The notes beneath the pieces are model-generated. The model was given only the letters and a program-made list of their open reading frames with translations, searched no databases and was not told where the DNA came from. From the NCBI RefSeq assembly GCF_002931075.1, contig NZ_PSTQ01000001.1, forward strand, positions 1-64,000: 64,000 bases of DNA, read 5' to 3'. This document shows positions 42,994-51,850 of the stretch, piece after piece. Within the stretch, counting starts at the first letter, position 1. Each line of letters opens with the position of its first letter. Both the position numbers and the translations under genes were made by a program. Source of the DNA: Pseudoclavibacter sp. AY1F1 (lineage in GTDB: Bacteria; Actinomycetota; Actinomycetes; Actinomycetales; Microbacteriaceae).

Positions 42994-44132
42994 CGTGACA
43001 CTCCTTCCAGGCTCAGGACGGATTCGTAGACGGATGCGTGGGCCGCGGCGACCCGTGCGCGCTCTGCCGTTCGTGCCTCGGGGGAGTGGCGGTGCGCGGG
43101 CGAGCGCGCTGCGTCGAGCACCGCGGCCCGCAGCGATTCGGGGTCGAGCCCGCTAGACGGGTCACGGTGGTACGTGAAGACCGGCCCCTGATCGGCGTAG
43201 TAGCCGACATCCGGGGCTACGACTGCGGTTCCGAGATCCAGGCACGCTTCGAGCCAGCCCGAGTGCGTGCCGAAACGGTACGGCAGCACGGAGGCGTCGA
43301 GCGACGCCAGGTAGCGCCACAGCTCGGCGTCATTCAGGTAGTCGTGGACACGCAGCTCGATGAGTCCGGCGTCGGCGAGCTCTCGGAGCCGTGCCGCCAG
43401 TGCTGCTTCGTAGTTCATGCCACCCGGGTCGAGGACATCACGGTGTCCGTTGACCTGCACCGCGATGCGGGGGTCGAGAGTGGTGAGTTCGGCGAGCGCT
43501 TCGATGACAGGCAGCGGGTCCATGCTCGCGCGCAGACTTTTCGCGTGCAGGCCGACGCGGAAGCGCCCGTTACGGTCTTCCCGCGCGGCGATCGCGGCCT
43601 CAGCCTCGCCTGGCTCCACGATGTGCGGGTGCGGGACAACAACCGGTCGGCGGCCCCAGCGTCGCTCGATCTCGTCGGCTGCCCCCGGCGTGAGCGTGAT
43701 GAGCTCAGCCGCGGCGGGGATCAGGATGTCGAGGTGTGCCGTGTGCGCCTCTGGCGTCGCGTGGTGGGGGTTCGTGAGGTCGTGCACCGTGTAGACGAGG
43801 GGCTTCGCTCGTCGGCGCAGCGCATCCACGACACTCTGCAGTGTTTCGGGGGAGAGGGCGTCGAAGCCGAAGTGCAGGTGGAAGACGTCGAAGTCGTCCG
43901 CGTGCTCGTCGATCCAGGTGGGCTCGAGCATGACCGGCGGCCACCAGCGGTCCTCGGCAACGCGTCCCGAGCCGTCAGGATGCGGGTCGGGGAGGCGGAT
44001 GACACGCACAGAAGGCGCCTCAATGCCGGTGGCTGCGAGGTGCCTAACGTAGACGTGCCCTGACGGGACACTCGCGACCCGAATGCTTCGGCTGGAGTCG
44101 CCGACGACGTGGGAAGTGCTGGGGGATGACAC
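42990..44132 (-). CDS. Glycosyltransferase (GT4-like), first gene of the cluster
   Basis: 380 residues from the ATG at 44132. The N-terminal lobe has DDFDVFHLHFGFDALSPETL and LVYTVHDLTNPHHATPEAH; the C-terminal lobe has GRFRVGLHAKSLRASMD and SVLPYRFGTHSGWLEACLDL, a variant GT-B donor site. It lacks the clear EPYG motif of its neighbour, so it is a divergent member. It leads the four overlapping genes. Confidence 0.82.
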   Translation of the reverse strand: MSSPSTSHVVGDSSRSIRVASVPSGHVYVRHLAATGIEAPSVRVIRLPDPHPDGSGRVAEDRWWPPVMLEPTWIDEHADDFDVFHLHFGFDALSPETLQSVVDALRRRAKPLVYTVHDLTNPHHATPEAHTAHLDILIPAAAELITLTPGAADEIERRWGRRPVVVPHPHIVEPGEAEAAIAAREDRNGRFRVGLHAKSLRASMDPLPVIEALAELTTLDPRIAVQVNGHRDVLDPGGMNYEAALAARLRELADAGLIELRVHDYLNDAELWRYLASLDASVLPYRFGTHSGWLEACLDLGTAVVAPDVGYYADQGPVFTYHRDPSSGLDPESLRAAVLDAARSPAHRHSPEARTAERARVAAAHASVYESVLSLEGVSR

Positions 44133-44222
44133 TCCTCCACATAACCAGTCGAGGCCGAGGAGCGTCCGCCTCTTGACAGCCCACGGTCAGCGTGCTTGCG
44201 CGAGCTGAGGCTACTGCTCAGC

Positions 44223-44444
44223 TCAGTCGCCCGGGTATGGCTCCACGACCACGATGCCGGTTCCGGGACCGACGAGCAGATTGGCAGGTTCGAGTCGGCC
44301 CTCGCCGCGATCGCCGCGGACCCAGAACCATTCGCCTGCGGCCACACGGTCGCGGATGTCGTCGCGGAACGCGTCGACATCATCCACGAGCCTCGAGAAG
44401 GTCTCGCCCTGATACAGGAGCTCGATCCTGGTCTGTCCGTTCAT
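44223..44444 (-). CDS. Small unknown protein (73 aa), coupled to the DUF7882-like gene
   Basis: ATG at 44444 overlaps the preceding stop (ATGA). The peptide MNGQTRIELLYQGETFSRLV ... GEWFWVRGDRGEGRLEPANL is short, acidic and strand-rich. No known motif. Its coupling suggests it works with the 102-aa protein. Confidence 0.7.
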   Translation of the reverse strand: MNGQTRIELLYQGETFSRLVDDVDAFRDDIRDRVAAGEWFWVRGDRGEGRLEPANLLVGPGTGIVVVEPYPGD

Positions 44445-44749
44445 GACACCCTCTCAGCGGGTTCCGCGATGACGGCCAAGCCGGCCTGTGAGTTCGCACC
44501 CTGCACGAGGGCCTCGACCCACGAGCGATTGATGTGCACCTGCCTGCTGCCGAGGAACTTGAAGCGGATCGGCACGGCGGGGTGCATCCAGACAGTACTA
44601 CGGCCGTCGCCGCCGGCGTTGTTGTCCTTCCAGCTGAAGAAGAACGACTCCCCACGGCGGAGCTTCGTGCCGATCGCGAGCTGCAGGTGCGCGAGCAGGC
44701 GGTCTTCGAAGTCGACGGTGACCTCGGAGTTATAGATGAACTTCCCCAC
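44441..44749 (-). CDS. DUF7882-like small protein
   Basis: 102 residues. FEDRLLAHLQLAIGTKLRRG, ESFFFSWKD and STVWMHPAVPIRFKFLGSRQ match a small family common in Microbacteriaceae, often mislabelled as an ATP-dependent DNA ligase. No ligase motif is present. Function unknown. It is followed by an overlapping 73-aa gene. Confidence 0.78.
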   Translation of the reverse strand: MGKFIYNSEVTVDFEDRLLAHLQLAIGTKLRRGESFFFSWKDNNAGGDGRSTVWMHPAVPIRFKFLGSRQVHINRSWVEALVQGANSQAGLAVIAEPAERVS

Positions 44750-44835
44750 GCTGATCCTGCTTTCTTGTCACTGGCGTTTTGTGCGCGCCGTCCATTATCA
44801 CTGTGCGGGAGCCGGTCCTTGACCAGCGAGCCACG

Positions 44836-45195
44836 CTAGAGCTCGTCGAGCCAGTCGGGATGCGGCACGCGTGGGTCGTTCGACGAGCCCTCCTCGACGA
44901 GACCCTCTGGCACTGAGACCTCGTCTGCCAGTGCGGCGCGCAGCCTGCGGAAGTTCGCCAGAGCCTCGCTGTCGTCGAACTCGGGAAGCTCGGTGTCGAC
45001 CGTCTCTGTCGCGATCTGACTCGATGGGCCGACCAGTACGGAGAGGACATTCGCGGTGCCGTCGCTATGCCGGACCGGGATCTCGACGACGCTTGCCTGG
45101 TGAACTTCGGCGAGAGCCGCCGCGTAGCCCACCAGCTCTCGCGCGATCTTCGTGCTCGTGAAGTAGACGCCACCTGCGTAGTGAAGTTGGTCCAT
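44836..45195 (-). CDS. Unknown Microbacteriaceae-type protein (119 aa)
   Basis: ATG at 45195 with GGAGGGAC upstream. ARELVGYAAALAEVHQASVV and VLSVLVGPSSQIATETVDTE give an alpha/beta soluble protein resembling small conserved proteins that neighbour DUF7882 genes. The start MDQLHYAGGVYFT is conserved in style with them. Function unknown. Confidence 0.72.
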   Translation of the reverse strand: MDQLHYAGGVYFTSTKIARELVGYAAALAEVHQASVVEIPVRHSDGTANVLSVLVGPSSQIATETVDTELPEFDDSEALANFRRLRAALADEVSVPEGLVEEGSSNDPRVPHPDWLDEL

Positions 45196-45393
45196 CGTCC
45201 CTCCAGACGGTCGCACGCGATCAGAACTCGAAGAGTCTTTCAGCGTCAGTTGTGTGCGCTCGGAGTATTGCGTTCTGCATCGTTGTATGAAGCGGAATCA
45301 GCTGTTTGCCAAATCGAAACGAAGCGTCTGCCTATCCGGCGCTACGCTCAGACCAGATCCCTATGTATTGGCTGTGCCTGATTGGAGCCCGTG

Positions 45394-45840
45394 ATGTCTA
45401 CCCCTCAGCTCGACGCCCCGCTCTACCCGCCGCTCTACGGAGCCAGCCTCGGTCAGGCGGTGAAGCGATTCTTCAAGAAGTACGCCGTCTTCTCCGGCCG
45501 GGCCAGCCGCAGCGAGTACTGGTGGTGGTGGCTCGTCGGCGTCATCGTGAACGCGCTCTTCTTCCTCATCGGCTCGCTCACCGGCACAACCTCCGTGGAC
45601 ACGACGGATGGGTTCGCGGCAGCGAGCATGGGGAACCCGGTCGTCACGGTCATCCAGTCGATCTGGAGCCTCGCGATCCTGGTGCCGAGCTTCGCACTGC
45701 TGTTCCGTCGACTGCACGACACGAACCGCTCCGGTTGGTGGTGGTTCATTGTCTTCGTCCCGATCGCGGGTCCGATCATCCTGCTCGTCTTCGTGCTGGG
45801 CGCCTCGCGTCCTGAGGGTGCCCGGTTCGACACGCAGTAA
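45394..45840 (+). CDS. DUF805-family membrane protein
   Basis: 148 residues with three to four membrane helices. The family signature KKYAVFSGRASRSEYWWWWL is at the N-terminus and RRLHDTNRSGWWWFIVFVPI in the middle, followed by the usual Gly-x-x-G-P helix. Function of the family is unknown. It is a single gene closed by a strong hairpin. Confidence 0.88.
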   Translation: MSTPQLDAPLYPPLYGASLGQAVKRFFKKYAVFSGRASRSEYWWWWLVGVIVNALFFLIGSLTGTTSVDTTDGFAAASMGNPVVTVIQSIWSLAILVPSFALLFRRLHDTNRSGWWWFIVFVPIAGPIILLVFVLGASRPEGARFDTQ

Positions 45841-45860
45841 CGGCCCCGTATTCCGCGAAA

Positions 45861-45892
45861 GAACCGCCGCCCTCGTGTGAGGGCGGCGGTTC
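45861..45892 (+). terminator. Terminator after the DUF805 gene, also facing marR
   Basis: Arms 45861-45874 and 45879-45892 are perfectly complementary (14 bp) around GTGT. It lies between convergent genes and may serve both. Confidence 0.85.
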
Positions 45893-45947
45893 CTGCTGTC
45901 GGGCAGCGGGGCGTGCGTTGTCGGGCCGCGGGGCAACCGCGCGGTGC

Positions 45948-46430
45948 TTATTGCGCGGGGGTGACGGCCTCGCCGACGGCGCCGAATCGGCCGAGGAGGC
46001 CCGAGAAGACGCGAAGCTCCTCCGGGGTCCAGTCGCGCAGCACGGCGTGCAATCGGTGGCGGTTGCGTGCCCGCACCTCGGTGACGCGTTCGACCGCGAA
46101 CGGGGTGGGGGTGAGGATGCGCGCCCGACCGTCGTTCGGGTCGGATCCGACCGTCAGGAGCTGGAACTCCTCGAGCATCCGAACCTGGCGGCTCATGACG
46201 CTCTTGTCGATCGCGAGCTGCTCGCCGAGCGTCCCCACGTGGGCCGTGCCGTGCTGCACAAGCGCCGAGAGGATCTTGTAGCCGATGGGCTGCAGTGACG
46301 CGTGAACCGCGACGGCAGACTCGCTCCAGGTGGTGCGCACGCGTCGGTAGAACGTGCCAAGCTCCGACTCGACCGAGGCGATCGCCTCGGCGAAGTCGGC
46401 GTCGTCTGGGGACTCTGGCATGGTCATCAT
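45948..46430 (-). CDS. MarR-family repressor of the efflux pump
   Basis: 160 residues from ATG 46430 (ATGs at 46427 and 46421 are alternatives). The winged helix is ILSALVQHGTAHVGTLGEQL, IDKSVMSRQVRMLEEFQLLT and SDPNDGRARILTPT, characteristic of MarR. It follows the MFS pump gene by one base and is transcribed from the same promoter, which contains a large double operator. It likely represses both genes and is released by a drug-like ligand. Confidence 0.88.
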   Translation of the reverse strand: MMTMPESPDDADFAEAIASVESELGTFYRRVRTTWSESAVAVHASLQPIGYKILSALVQHGTAHVGTLGEQLAIDKSVMSRQVRMLEEFQLLTVGSDPNDGRARILTPTPFAVERVTEVRARNRHRLHAVLRDWTPEELRVFSGLLGRFGAVGEAVTPAQ

Positions 46431-46431
46431 C

Positions 46432-48153
46432 CTAGGTGCGGTCTGCCTTGCGTCCCGAGTCGCCGAGGATGGGGATGGCCCCCGTGCGGGGGATGCCCAC
46501 CATGGCCTCCGCGACTTCCACAAGTTCTTCCGAGGTCGACTCGGCGCCCGCGCGCTCGGCGGCGGAGTCCTCACCCTTCGCGCGTTGCACGGCGTTCTGC
46601 GTGCCGAGCTGTGCGTTCGGCAGGAACGAGACAGCGATGAGGGTGACGATTGCCAGCGGGAGGGCGGCGAGGAAGATCGCGCCAACCGAGGTGCCGTAGG
46701 CGTCCTCGACGAGGATCCGCAGCCAGTCCGGGAGAGTCGCGAGCTGCGGGATGCTGCCGCCGGCAAGCGACTGGGCCGCTACAGCCTGCTGCTCTGGCGG
46801 CAGCGCCTTGACGCTCGTGGAGATCGTCTCGGCGACGACCGTTCCGAGGATCGAGCCCATAACCGAGACACCGATCGTGCCGCCGAGGCTGCGGAAGAAC
46901 GTGACAGCGCTCGTGGCGACGCCCATGTTCTTGACCTCTGCCTTGTTCTGCACGACCAGGACGAGGTTCTGCATGACCATGCCCACGCCGGCGCCGAGCG
47001 CGAACATCGAGAGGCCCACGTAGAGGTAGGGGGTGTCGTAGTGCAGGCGGCTCAGCAGGAAGAGGCCGACGACCATGAGCGCGCTTCCCGTGACGACAAA
47101 CGCCTTCCACTTGCCACGACGGCTGATGAGATTGCCGACGATCGTCGATGCGACGAGCAGTCCCGCCATCATCGGGATCGTGAGAATGCCCGACTCGGTC
47201 GGGGTCGCGCCTCGCGCGAGCTGCATGTACTGGCTCAGGAAGACGCTTGTGCCGAACATGGCGACGCCGACTGAGACGCTCGCGACGACCGCGAGGGTGA
47301 ACGTGCGGTCGCGGAAGAGCGTCAGGGGGATGAGCGGCTCTTTGACGCGCAGCTCGACCAGGATGGCGATGACAAGCAGCAGGACGCCGCCGATGACCAT
47401 GAGGTAGGAGGGGAGCGAGTTCCACTCGAACTGCGAGCCGGCGAGGGTCACCCAGATCAGGAGCAGCGAGACTCCGCTTGAGATGAGCACGATGCCGAAG
47501 TAGTCGATGCTCACCTTGCGCTTCTTCGGCTTCGGCAGGTGCAGCGTCACCTGCAGCAGGATGAGGGCGACAACTGCGAACGGCAGGCCGACGAAGAAGT
47601 TCCAGCGCCACCCGAAGGCGTCCGTGATGACGCCGCCAAGCAGCGGGCCGCCAACCGTCGCGAGCGCCATCACTGCGCCGAAGAAGCCGGCGTAGCGGCC
47701 GCGCTCGCGTGGGCTGAGGATGTCAGCCATGACGATCTGGCTGAGCGCTCCGAGTCCGCCGGCGCCGAGGCCCTGGAACACACGCATCGTGATGAGCATG
47801 GACGTGTCCTGCGCGAAGCCGGCGATCGCCGAGCTCACGACGAAGATGACGAGCGAGATCTGCAGCAGCAGCTTGCGGTTTGTGAGGTCGGCGAGCTTGC
47901 CCCAGATCGGGGTGGAGACGGTGGTGGCGAGCAGCGTCGCGGTGACGACCCAGGTGAAGGCGCTCTGATCGCCCTTGAGGTCGCTGATGATGAGGGGGAG
48001 CGACGTGCTCACGACGGTGGAGGCGAGCATCGACACGAACATGCCGAGCATGAGGCCGGAGAGGGCCTGCAGTACCTGGCGGCGGCTCATGCCGGACTCG
48101 GTGAGCTCGCCTGCTGGCTTGCTGCTTGATCTGGGGTTCTTGCTAGACGACAT
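46432..48153 (-). CDS. MFS drug:H+ antiporter, DHA2/14-TMS type
   Basis: 573 residues from ATG 48153 with about fourteen membrane helices. Features include PLIISDLKGDQSAFTWVVTA, WGKLADLTNRK (motif A), RVFQGLGAGGLGALSQIVMA and GRYAGFFGAVMALATVGGPL (motif C). A long acidic C-terminal tail follows. It is first in a two-gene operon with the MarR regulator and most resembles EmrB/QacA-type multidrug exporters. Open frame upstream of 48153 runs through the operator and is not considered coding. Confidence 0.9.
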   Translation of the reverse strand: MSSSKNPRSSSKPAGELTESGMSRRQVLQALSGLMLGMFVSMLASTVVSTSLPLIISDLKGDQSAFTWVVTATLLATTVSTPIWGKLADLTNRKLLLQISLVIFVVSSAIAGFAQDTSMLITMRVFQGLGAGGLGALSQIVMADILSPRERGRYAGFFGAVMALATVGGPLLGGVITDAFGWRWNFFVGLPFAVVALILLQVTLHLPKPKKRKVSIDYFGIVLISSGVSLLLIWVTLAGSQFEWNSLPSYLMVIGGVLLLVIAILVELRVKEPLIPLTLFRDRTFTLAVVASVSVGVAMFGTSVFLSQYMQLARGATPTESGILTIPMMAGLLVASTIVGNLISRRGKWKAFVVTGSALMVVGLFLLSRLHYDTPYLYVGLSMFALGAGVGMVMQNLVLVVQNKAEVKNMGVATSAVTFFRSLGGTIGVSVMGSILGTVVAETISTSVKALPPEQQAVAAQSLAGGSIPQLATLPDWLRILVEDAYGTSVGAIFLAALPLAIVTLIAVSFLPNAQLGTQNAVQRAKGEDSAAERAGAESTSEELVEVAEAMVGIPRTGAIPILGDSGRKADRT

Positions 48154-48171
48154 CGACGCGAGTTCTCCTAA

Positions 48172-48219
48172 TAGTTGACGACGGTCAACCATACATAGAT
48201 GGTTGACCGTCGTCAACTA
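48172..48219. promoter_or_regulatory. 48-bp double operator of the MarR/MFS operon
   Basis: A perfect 21-bp inverted repeat (48172-48192 and 48199-48219) with a 6-base spacer. Each arm itself holds a small dyad, TTGAC-N4-GTCAA, so there are two MarR-type sites arranged symmetrically. It lies 19 bases upstream of the pump start. Confidence 0.85.
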
Positions 48220-48225
48220 CCGGAA

Positions 48226-48247
48226 AGGGCCCCGCGAACGGGGCCCT
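48226..48247 (-). terminator. Terminator of the CsbD-like gene
   Basis: AGGGCCCCG and CGGGGCCCT pair around CGAA, just after the csbD-type stop on the minus strand and next to the pump operator. Confidence 0.75.
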
Positions 48248-48279
48248 GATCCTGCGTGCTGCCGACTGCGGCGTTGCGG

Positions 48280-48483
48280 CTAGTCGATCTTGCGCTTGAG
48301 GTTGTCGAGGCCCTCCCTGGCGGCGTCCTTGACATCCTCGACCTTGTCCTTGAATCCGGCCTTCGCCTGGTCGGACCGGCCCTCGGCTTTCAGCTCCTCG
48401 TTGCCGGATACCGCTCCAGCGGCCTCCTTCGCGCGTCCGCCGAAGTCTTCTGACTTGTTCTGAATACGATCGTCGATTCCCAT
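48280..48483 (-). CDS. CsbD-family stress protein
   Basis: 67 residues, highly charged and helical. DRIQNKSEDFGGRAKEAAGA and NEELKAEGRSDQAKAGFKDK match the CsbD repeat pattern. Such proteins accumulate under general stress; the molecular role is unknown. Single gene. Confidence 0.88.
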   Translation of the reverse strand: MGIDDRIQNKSEDFGGRAKEAAGAVSGNEELKAEGRSDQAKAGFKDKVEDVKDAAREGLDNLKRKID

Positions 48484-48566
48484 GAGGGGATGCTCTCAGC
48501 CCAAGTTGGGCGGAGTCTGTGTCGGCGCCACGAGTTGGGCAGGCGCGGAGACGTAGGCGCGGCGCG

Positions 48567-48968
48567 CTAGGCGCGGCCGTGGTGCTCGGCCGAGATCGAA
48601 AACGCCTCGAACACCGCGGCGACCGCCTCGTCGTCGCTCACGCCGAGCTCGCGGGCCTCCACGGCAAACGCGCGAGCAGCAGCCGTGAGCCGAACGTCCC
48701 CGTGCCTGCTGTCGTCAGTAACAAAGGTTCCTGCCCGGCCGCGACCCACAACAACACCCTGCTTCTCGAGGGTCGTGTAGCACTTCGCCACGGTTCCCGG
48801 CGCGACGCCGAGCGTCCCAGCGAGGGTGCGAACCGGCGGCAGTCGCTCGCCCGGCTCGAGGTCGCCCCGCTCGACGGCGTCAATGATCGCATCGCGCAAC
48901 TGCTTGCCTGGCGGGCGCGACGAGTCCCCGCCGATCGACAGATGCTCGAAGAAGTCGCCAGCGCTCAT
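48567..48968 (-). CDS. Short GntR-family (YtrA-type) regulator
   Basis: 133 residues. The winged helix PPGKQLRDAIIDAVERGDLE, LPPVRTLAGTLGVAPGTVAK and GVVVGRGRAGTFV is typical, with only a short C-terminal helix pair, as in the YtrA subgroup. Its ATG overlaps the stop of a membrane protein (ATGA), so the two form a unit. It probably controls its own operon, although no operator was identified. Confidence 0.87.
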   Translation of the reverse strand: MSAGDFFEHLSIGGDSSRPPGKQLRDAIIDAVERGDLEPGERLPPVRTLAGTLGVAPGTVAKCYTTLEKQGVVVGRGRAGTFVTDDSRHGDVRLTAAARAFAVEARELGVSDDEAVAAVFEAFSISAEHHGRA

Positions 48969-49672
48969 GGGCGGGGACGCTTGCCCGGGCTGGTGTTCTC
49001 GTCGATTGCCGTCTCCGAGCCGAGGGAGATCTCCTCGTCGTCGTCTGGGTCGACGAGGTCGTCGAACATCGCGGCGCTCACGGCCTCGTCGTGCTGCTTC
49101 GCGCGTTGCGGACCGAACCCGAGCCACTTGCGAGTCGGGTAGTGCAGCTTCTCGCGCCGCCACCACAGCGTCGCCAGCACCAGCGTCGCAATGCTCGGTA
49201 CGAGCGCCAGCCAAGCGCCGTACGCGATGGGGTACTCGCCGTTGGCCGCATCCACTCGCAACGTCGCGAAGGCGAAGAGAAACAGGACTCCGAGCGTCGC
49301 GAACGCCGCGTAGAGCTGCAGGATCTTCGCAGAGATGACCGCCACCCCGGAGATACGCAAGATCAGGACCACGACGAGGCCGAGAAGGGGGAGCGTCGGC
49401 ACGAGACCGAACAGGAACGTGCCGAACCAGTTGTAGCCGAGAGCTTCGTCCATCTGGCTCAGGCCCGTACCGGCGAGGAAGAGCTGCCACCCATTCAGCG
49501 TCGGCGCGATCCGGTTGAGCGGGATCTCCGAGTTCCACCAGGGGAAGAACATCGTCACGACCAGCAGCACAGCCAGCACCCCGAACGCGATCTGCTTGGG
49601 GCGGTAGGCCGGGTACGACGACATCGCCGCCGTATCCTCGACCAGCGAATCTTCGTCCTGCGGAGTAGCCAT
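48965..49672 (-). CDS. Membrane protein coupled to the GntR regulator
   Basis: 235 residues with four membrane helices (about 28-48, 85-105, 112-140, 150-170) and cytoplasmic ends. The C-terminal tail is acidic (FDDLVDPDDDEEISLGSE). The N-terminus is the first in a conserved pattern with PFWW-like MFFPWWNSE. No family recognised. YtrA-type regulators often sit beside ABC transporter genes, but this protein has no ABC features. Confidence 0.7.
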   Translation of the reverse strand: MATPQDEDSLVEDTAAMSSYPAYRPKQIAFGVLAVLLVVTMFFPWWNSEIPLNRIAPTLNGWQLFLAGTGLSQMDEALGYNWFGTFLFGLVPTLPLLGLVVVLILRISGVAVISAKILQLYAAFATLGVLFLFAFATLRVDAANGEYPIAYGAWLALVPSIATLVLATLWWRREKLHYPTRKWLGFGPQRAKQHDEAVSAAMFDDLVDPDDDEEISLGSETAIDENTSPGKRPRP

Positions 49673-49773
49673 ACCCCCAGCCTACGAGGCAGGTTCGCAA
49701 TCGCGGCTCCGAACGCGCAGACTGGATGCGGCCGTGACGAGGCCGAACGGTCTCAGGCGGCGAGAGGGGCAGC

Positions 49774-50403
49774 ATGACGGAACGACACCACAGGCCCGTG
49801 CGCGTGCCATCGCAGGCGTTCGAGGCGCTCATCGGAGCCGACGACCCGGCGACCGTGAGCCGCGTCGCGCACGACACGGCGAGGGCTCTCCTCCAGCGAG
49901 CACGCGGAGAAGGCGACCAGGCCGTCGTGGCACGCCTCGTCGCCTACGCCGACGAGCACGGAATCGACGAGATCGCCGAGCTCTGGGCGGGTGCCACGTC
50001 GCGGTCGCTGCCAGGGGCCCTCTGGCGCCTCTACCTGCTGCGCCAGGCCGTGCGGGCCAACCCGGCCGAGACGAGCTACCTGTTCCGCCGCGGGTACGAG
50101 GTCGACCGCTCCATCAGCTCCGTCGTCGCCGGAGCCGCCACTCCGACCGGCCCGGAAGAAGTTGTCGCGCTCGCCGATGTCATCCTCCACGGAGCCTTCT
50201 CTGGCGACTTCGCACTCGCTCTCGAGCGAGCCGCCGCCTTCTGCCTCGTCATGTCGCAGGGCGCGACGAGCCTGGCAAAAGACGAAGAAGGCGTTGCGCC
50301 CGCCCGCGCCCGGCAGTCGACGCGGCGCGCCATCCGGTACCTCGAGATGGGCGAAGACCTCCACGCCTCCGCCGGCATGTGGCGCCTCGACACGCTCGAC
50401 TGA
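49774..50403 (+). CDS. Microbacteriaceae-type protein of unknown role (209 aa)
   Basis: ATG at 49774 with AGAGGGGC upstream. Helical throughout; VPSQAFEALIGADDPATVSR, LWRLYLLRQAVRANPAETSY and VALADVILHGAFSGDFALAL resemble a family common in Microbacteriaceae that databases often wrongly name RNA polymerase subunit beta. No polymerase motif is present. Function unknown. Confidence 0.75.
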   Translation: MTERHHRPVRVPSQAFEALIGADDPATVSRVAHDTARALLQRARGEGDQAVVARLVAYADEHGIDEIAELWAGATSRSLPGALWRLYLLRQAVRANPAETSYLFRRGYEVDRSISSVVAGAATPTGPEEVVALADVILHGAFSGDFALALERAAAFCLVMSQGATSLAKDEEGVAPARARQSTRRAIRYLEMGEDLHASAGMWRLDTLD

Positions 50404-51023
50404 GCTCGCGAGCGCGCTCCGCTCCGCCCGCCCTGCCCGGTGGCGCTCGCGCACCCGCTGGACGCCGCTTCGCCCGCGACTTGCCCCCAAAGAGTCGTCA
50501 AGCTCGCTTTTTGACGACCCTCTGTGCCAACTCGAGCGCAGAGAGGGGCCTCAGACGTGTTCGCGGAGAGCCGATCCGGCTTCCGATGCGCTCGAGGTTC
50601 GGTAAACTCGACGTCGCCGGGCCGCAGTAACCCCGGGCTCCAATATTCGCCGCTGCGAGCGGCCTTCCGCCGAGAGGCGTTCCTGCGGCCTGGCTTTCCT
50701 CTGCTCCGCAGGCGCCGCCGTTGCTTCCTGGGGGTCGGTCTCCGAGCCACTGCTCCTGCGATTCTGCGATCCTGCGCCTCCGCACGGCCGCCTGCATCCA
50801 GACCGCTTCACCCTTGTTTCGGGATTGCTTGCTCATCTCTAGATGGGTTGCAAGCCATCCCGAGACAAGAAACCCATCCCGAGATGGGGATGAGGGCCTC
50901 GCCGCGGCGTGCGGACTCAGAGCGGGCGGACTCAGAGCGTGCGGCTGCAAGCGAGCGGATGCGCGACGAAGGCCCCGGCGCGCGTACGCCGGGGCCTTCG
51001 TCGTGAAGCGGGGGGAGCGCGGC
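50404..51023. other. Intergenic region with small repeats, no gene seen
   Basis: Contains the inverted repeat GTCGTCAA ... TTGACGAC (about 50493-50516), a segment of related AGATGGGT/ACCCATCCCGAGAT repeats (50840-50890) and a direct repeat of CGGACTCAGAGCG (about 50917-50942). Nothing protein-like on either strand. It ends in the pst operon terminator. Confidence 0.6.
50966..51001 (-). terminator. Terminator of the pst operon
   Basis: Arms 50966-50980 and 50987-51001 are perfectly complementary (15 bp) around CGCGTA, 23 bases beyond the pstB stop. Confidence 0.85.
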
Positions 51024-51803
51024 CTAGCCGAAGCGGCCCGAGACGTAGTCCTCAGTGGCCTGGACTGACGGGTTCTCGAAGATCGTCTTCGTCGTGTCGT
51101 ACTCGATGAGCTTGCCCGGCATGCCGGTGCCAGCGATGTTGAAGAACGCCGTCTTGTCAGAAACGCGCGACGCCTGCTGCATGTTGTGCGTCACGATGAC
51201 GATCGTGTACTCGGTCTTGAGCTCCTCGATGAGGTCCTCGATGGCGAGCGTGGAAATCGGGTCGAGGGCCGAGCAGGGCTCATCCATGAGGAGCACGTCG
51301 GGGGAGACGGCGATCGCACGGGCGATGCAGAGTCGCTGCTGCTGGCCGCCGGAGAGTCCGGAGCCGGGAAGGTCGAGGCGGTCCTTGACTTCCTTCCAGA
51401 GATTGGCACCCTGCAGCGACTTCTCGACGAGGGCGTCGCCGTCGCTCTTGGAGATCTTCGTGTTGTTGAGCTTCACGCCGGCCAGCACGTTCTCGCGGAT
51501 GCTCATCGTCGGGAACGGGTTGGGGCGCTGGAAGACCATCCCGACCTGGCGGCGGACGAGCACCGGGTCGACGCCGGGGCCGTAGAGGTTGTTGCCGTCG
51601 ATGAGGACTTCGCCGTCGACCCATGCCTTCGGGATGACCTCGTGCATGCGGTTGAGCGTGCGGAGGAAGGTCGACTTGCCGCAGCCGGACGGGCCGATGA
51701 ACGCGGTGACGCTGCGGGGCTCGATGACCATGGAGACGTCTTCGACGGCCTTGAACTTGTCGTAGTAGACGTTGAGGTCGTTGACTTCGATGCGCTTAGA
51801 CAC
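51024..51803 (-). CDS. pstB: Phosphate ABC transporter ATPase PstB
   Basis: 259 residues. Walker [21 protein letters not shown]-loop [15 protein letters not shown], signature [15 protein letters not shown], Walker [14 protein letters not shown] and the switch His in [14 protein letters not shown] are all present and intact. It powers phosphate import by PstSCA. Last gene of the operon pstS-pstC-pstA-pstB, 47 bases after pstA. Confidence 0.95.
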   Translation of the reverse strand: MSKRIEVNDLNVYYDKFKAVEDVSMVIEPRSVTAFIGPSGCGKSTFLRTLNRMHEVIPKAWVDGEVLIDGNNLYGPGVDPVLVRRQVGMVFQRPNPFPTMSIRENVLAGVKLNNTKISKSDGDALVEKSLQGANLWKEVKDRLDLPGSGLSGGQQQRLCIARAIAVSPDVLLMDEPCSALDPISTLAIEDLIEELKTEYTIVIVTHNMQQASRVSDKTAFFNIAGTGMPGKLIEYDTTKTIFENPSVQATEDYVSGRFG

Positions 51804-51850
51804 TGTATTTCCCTAACTTCCTGGCTGGTCAGCCTGGTCCGTCTGGCCTG

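Noticed and set aside
46571-47611. Minus-strand 346-residue ORF within the MFS gene
   Set aside because: Arg/Pro/Ala-rich shadow of a well-supported transporter frame.
48968-49877. GntR regulator extended upstream to 49877
   Set aside because: The extra part overlaps the membrane protein gene and has shadow composition; the helix-turn-helix starts soon after 48968.
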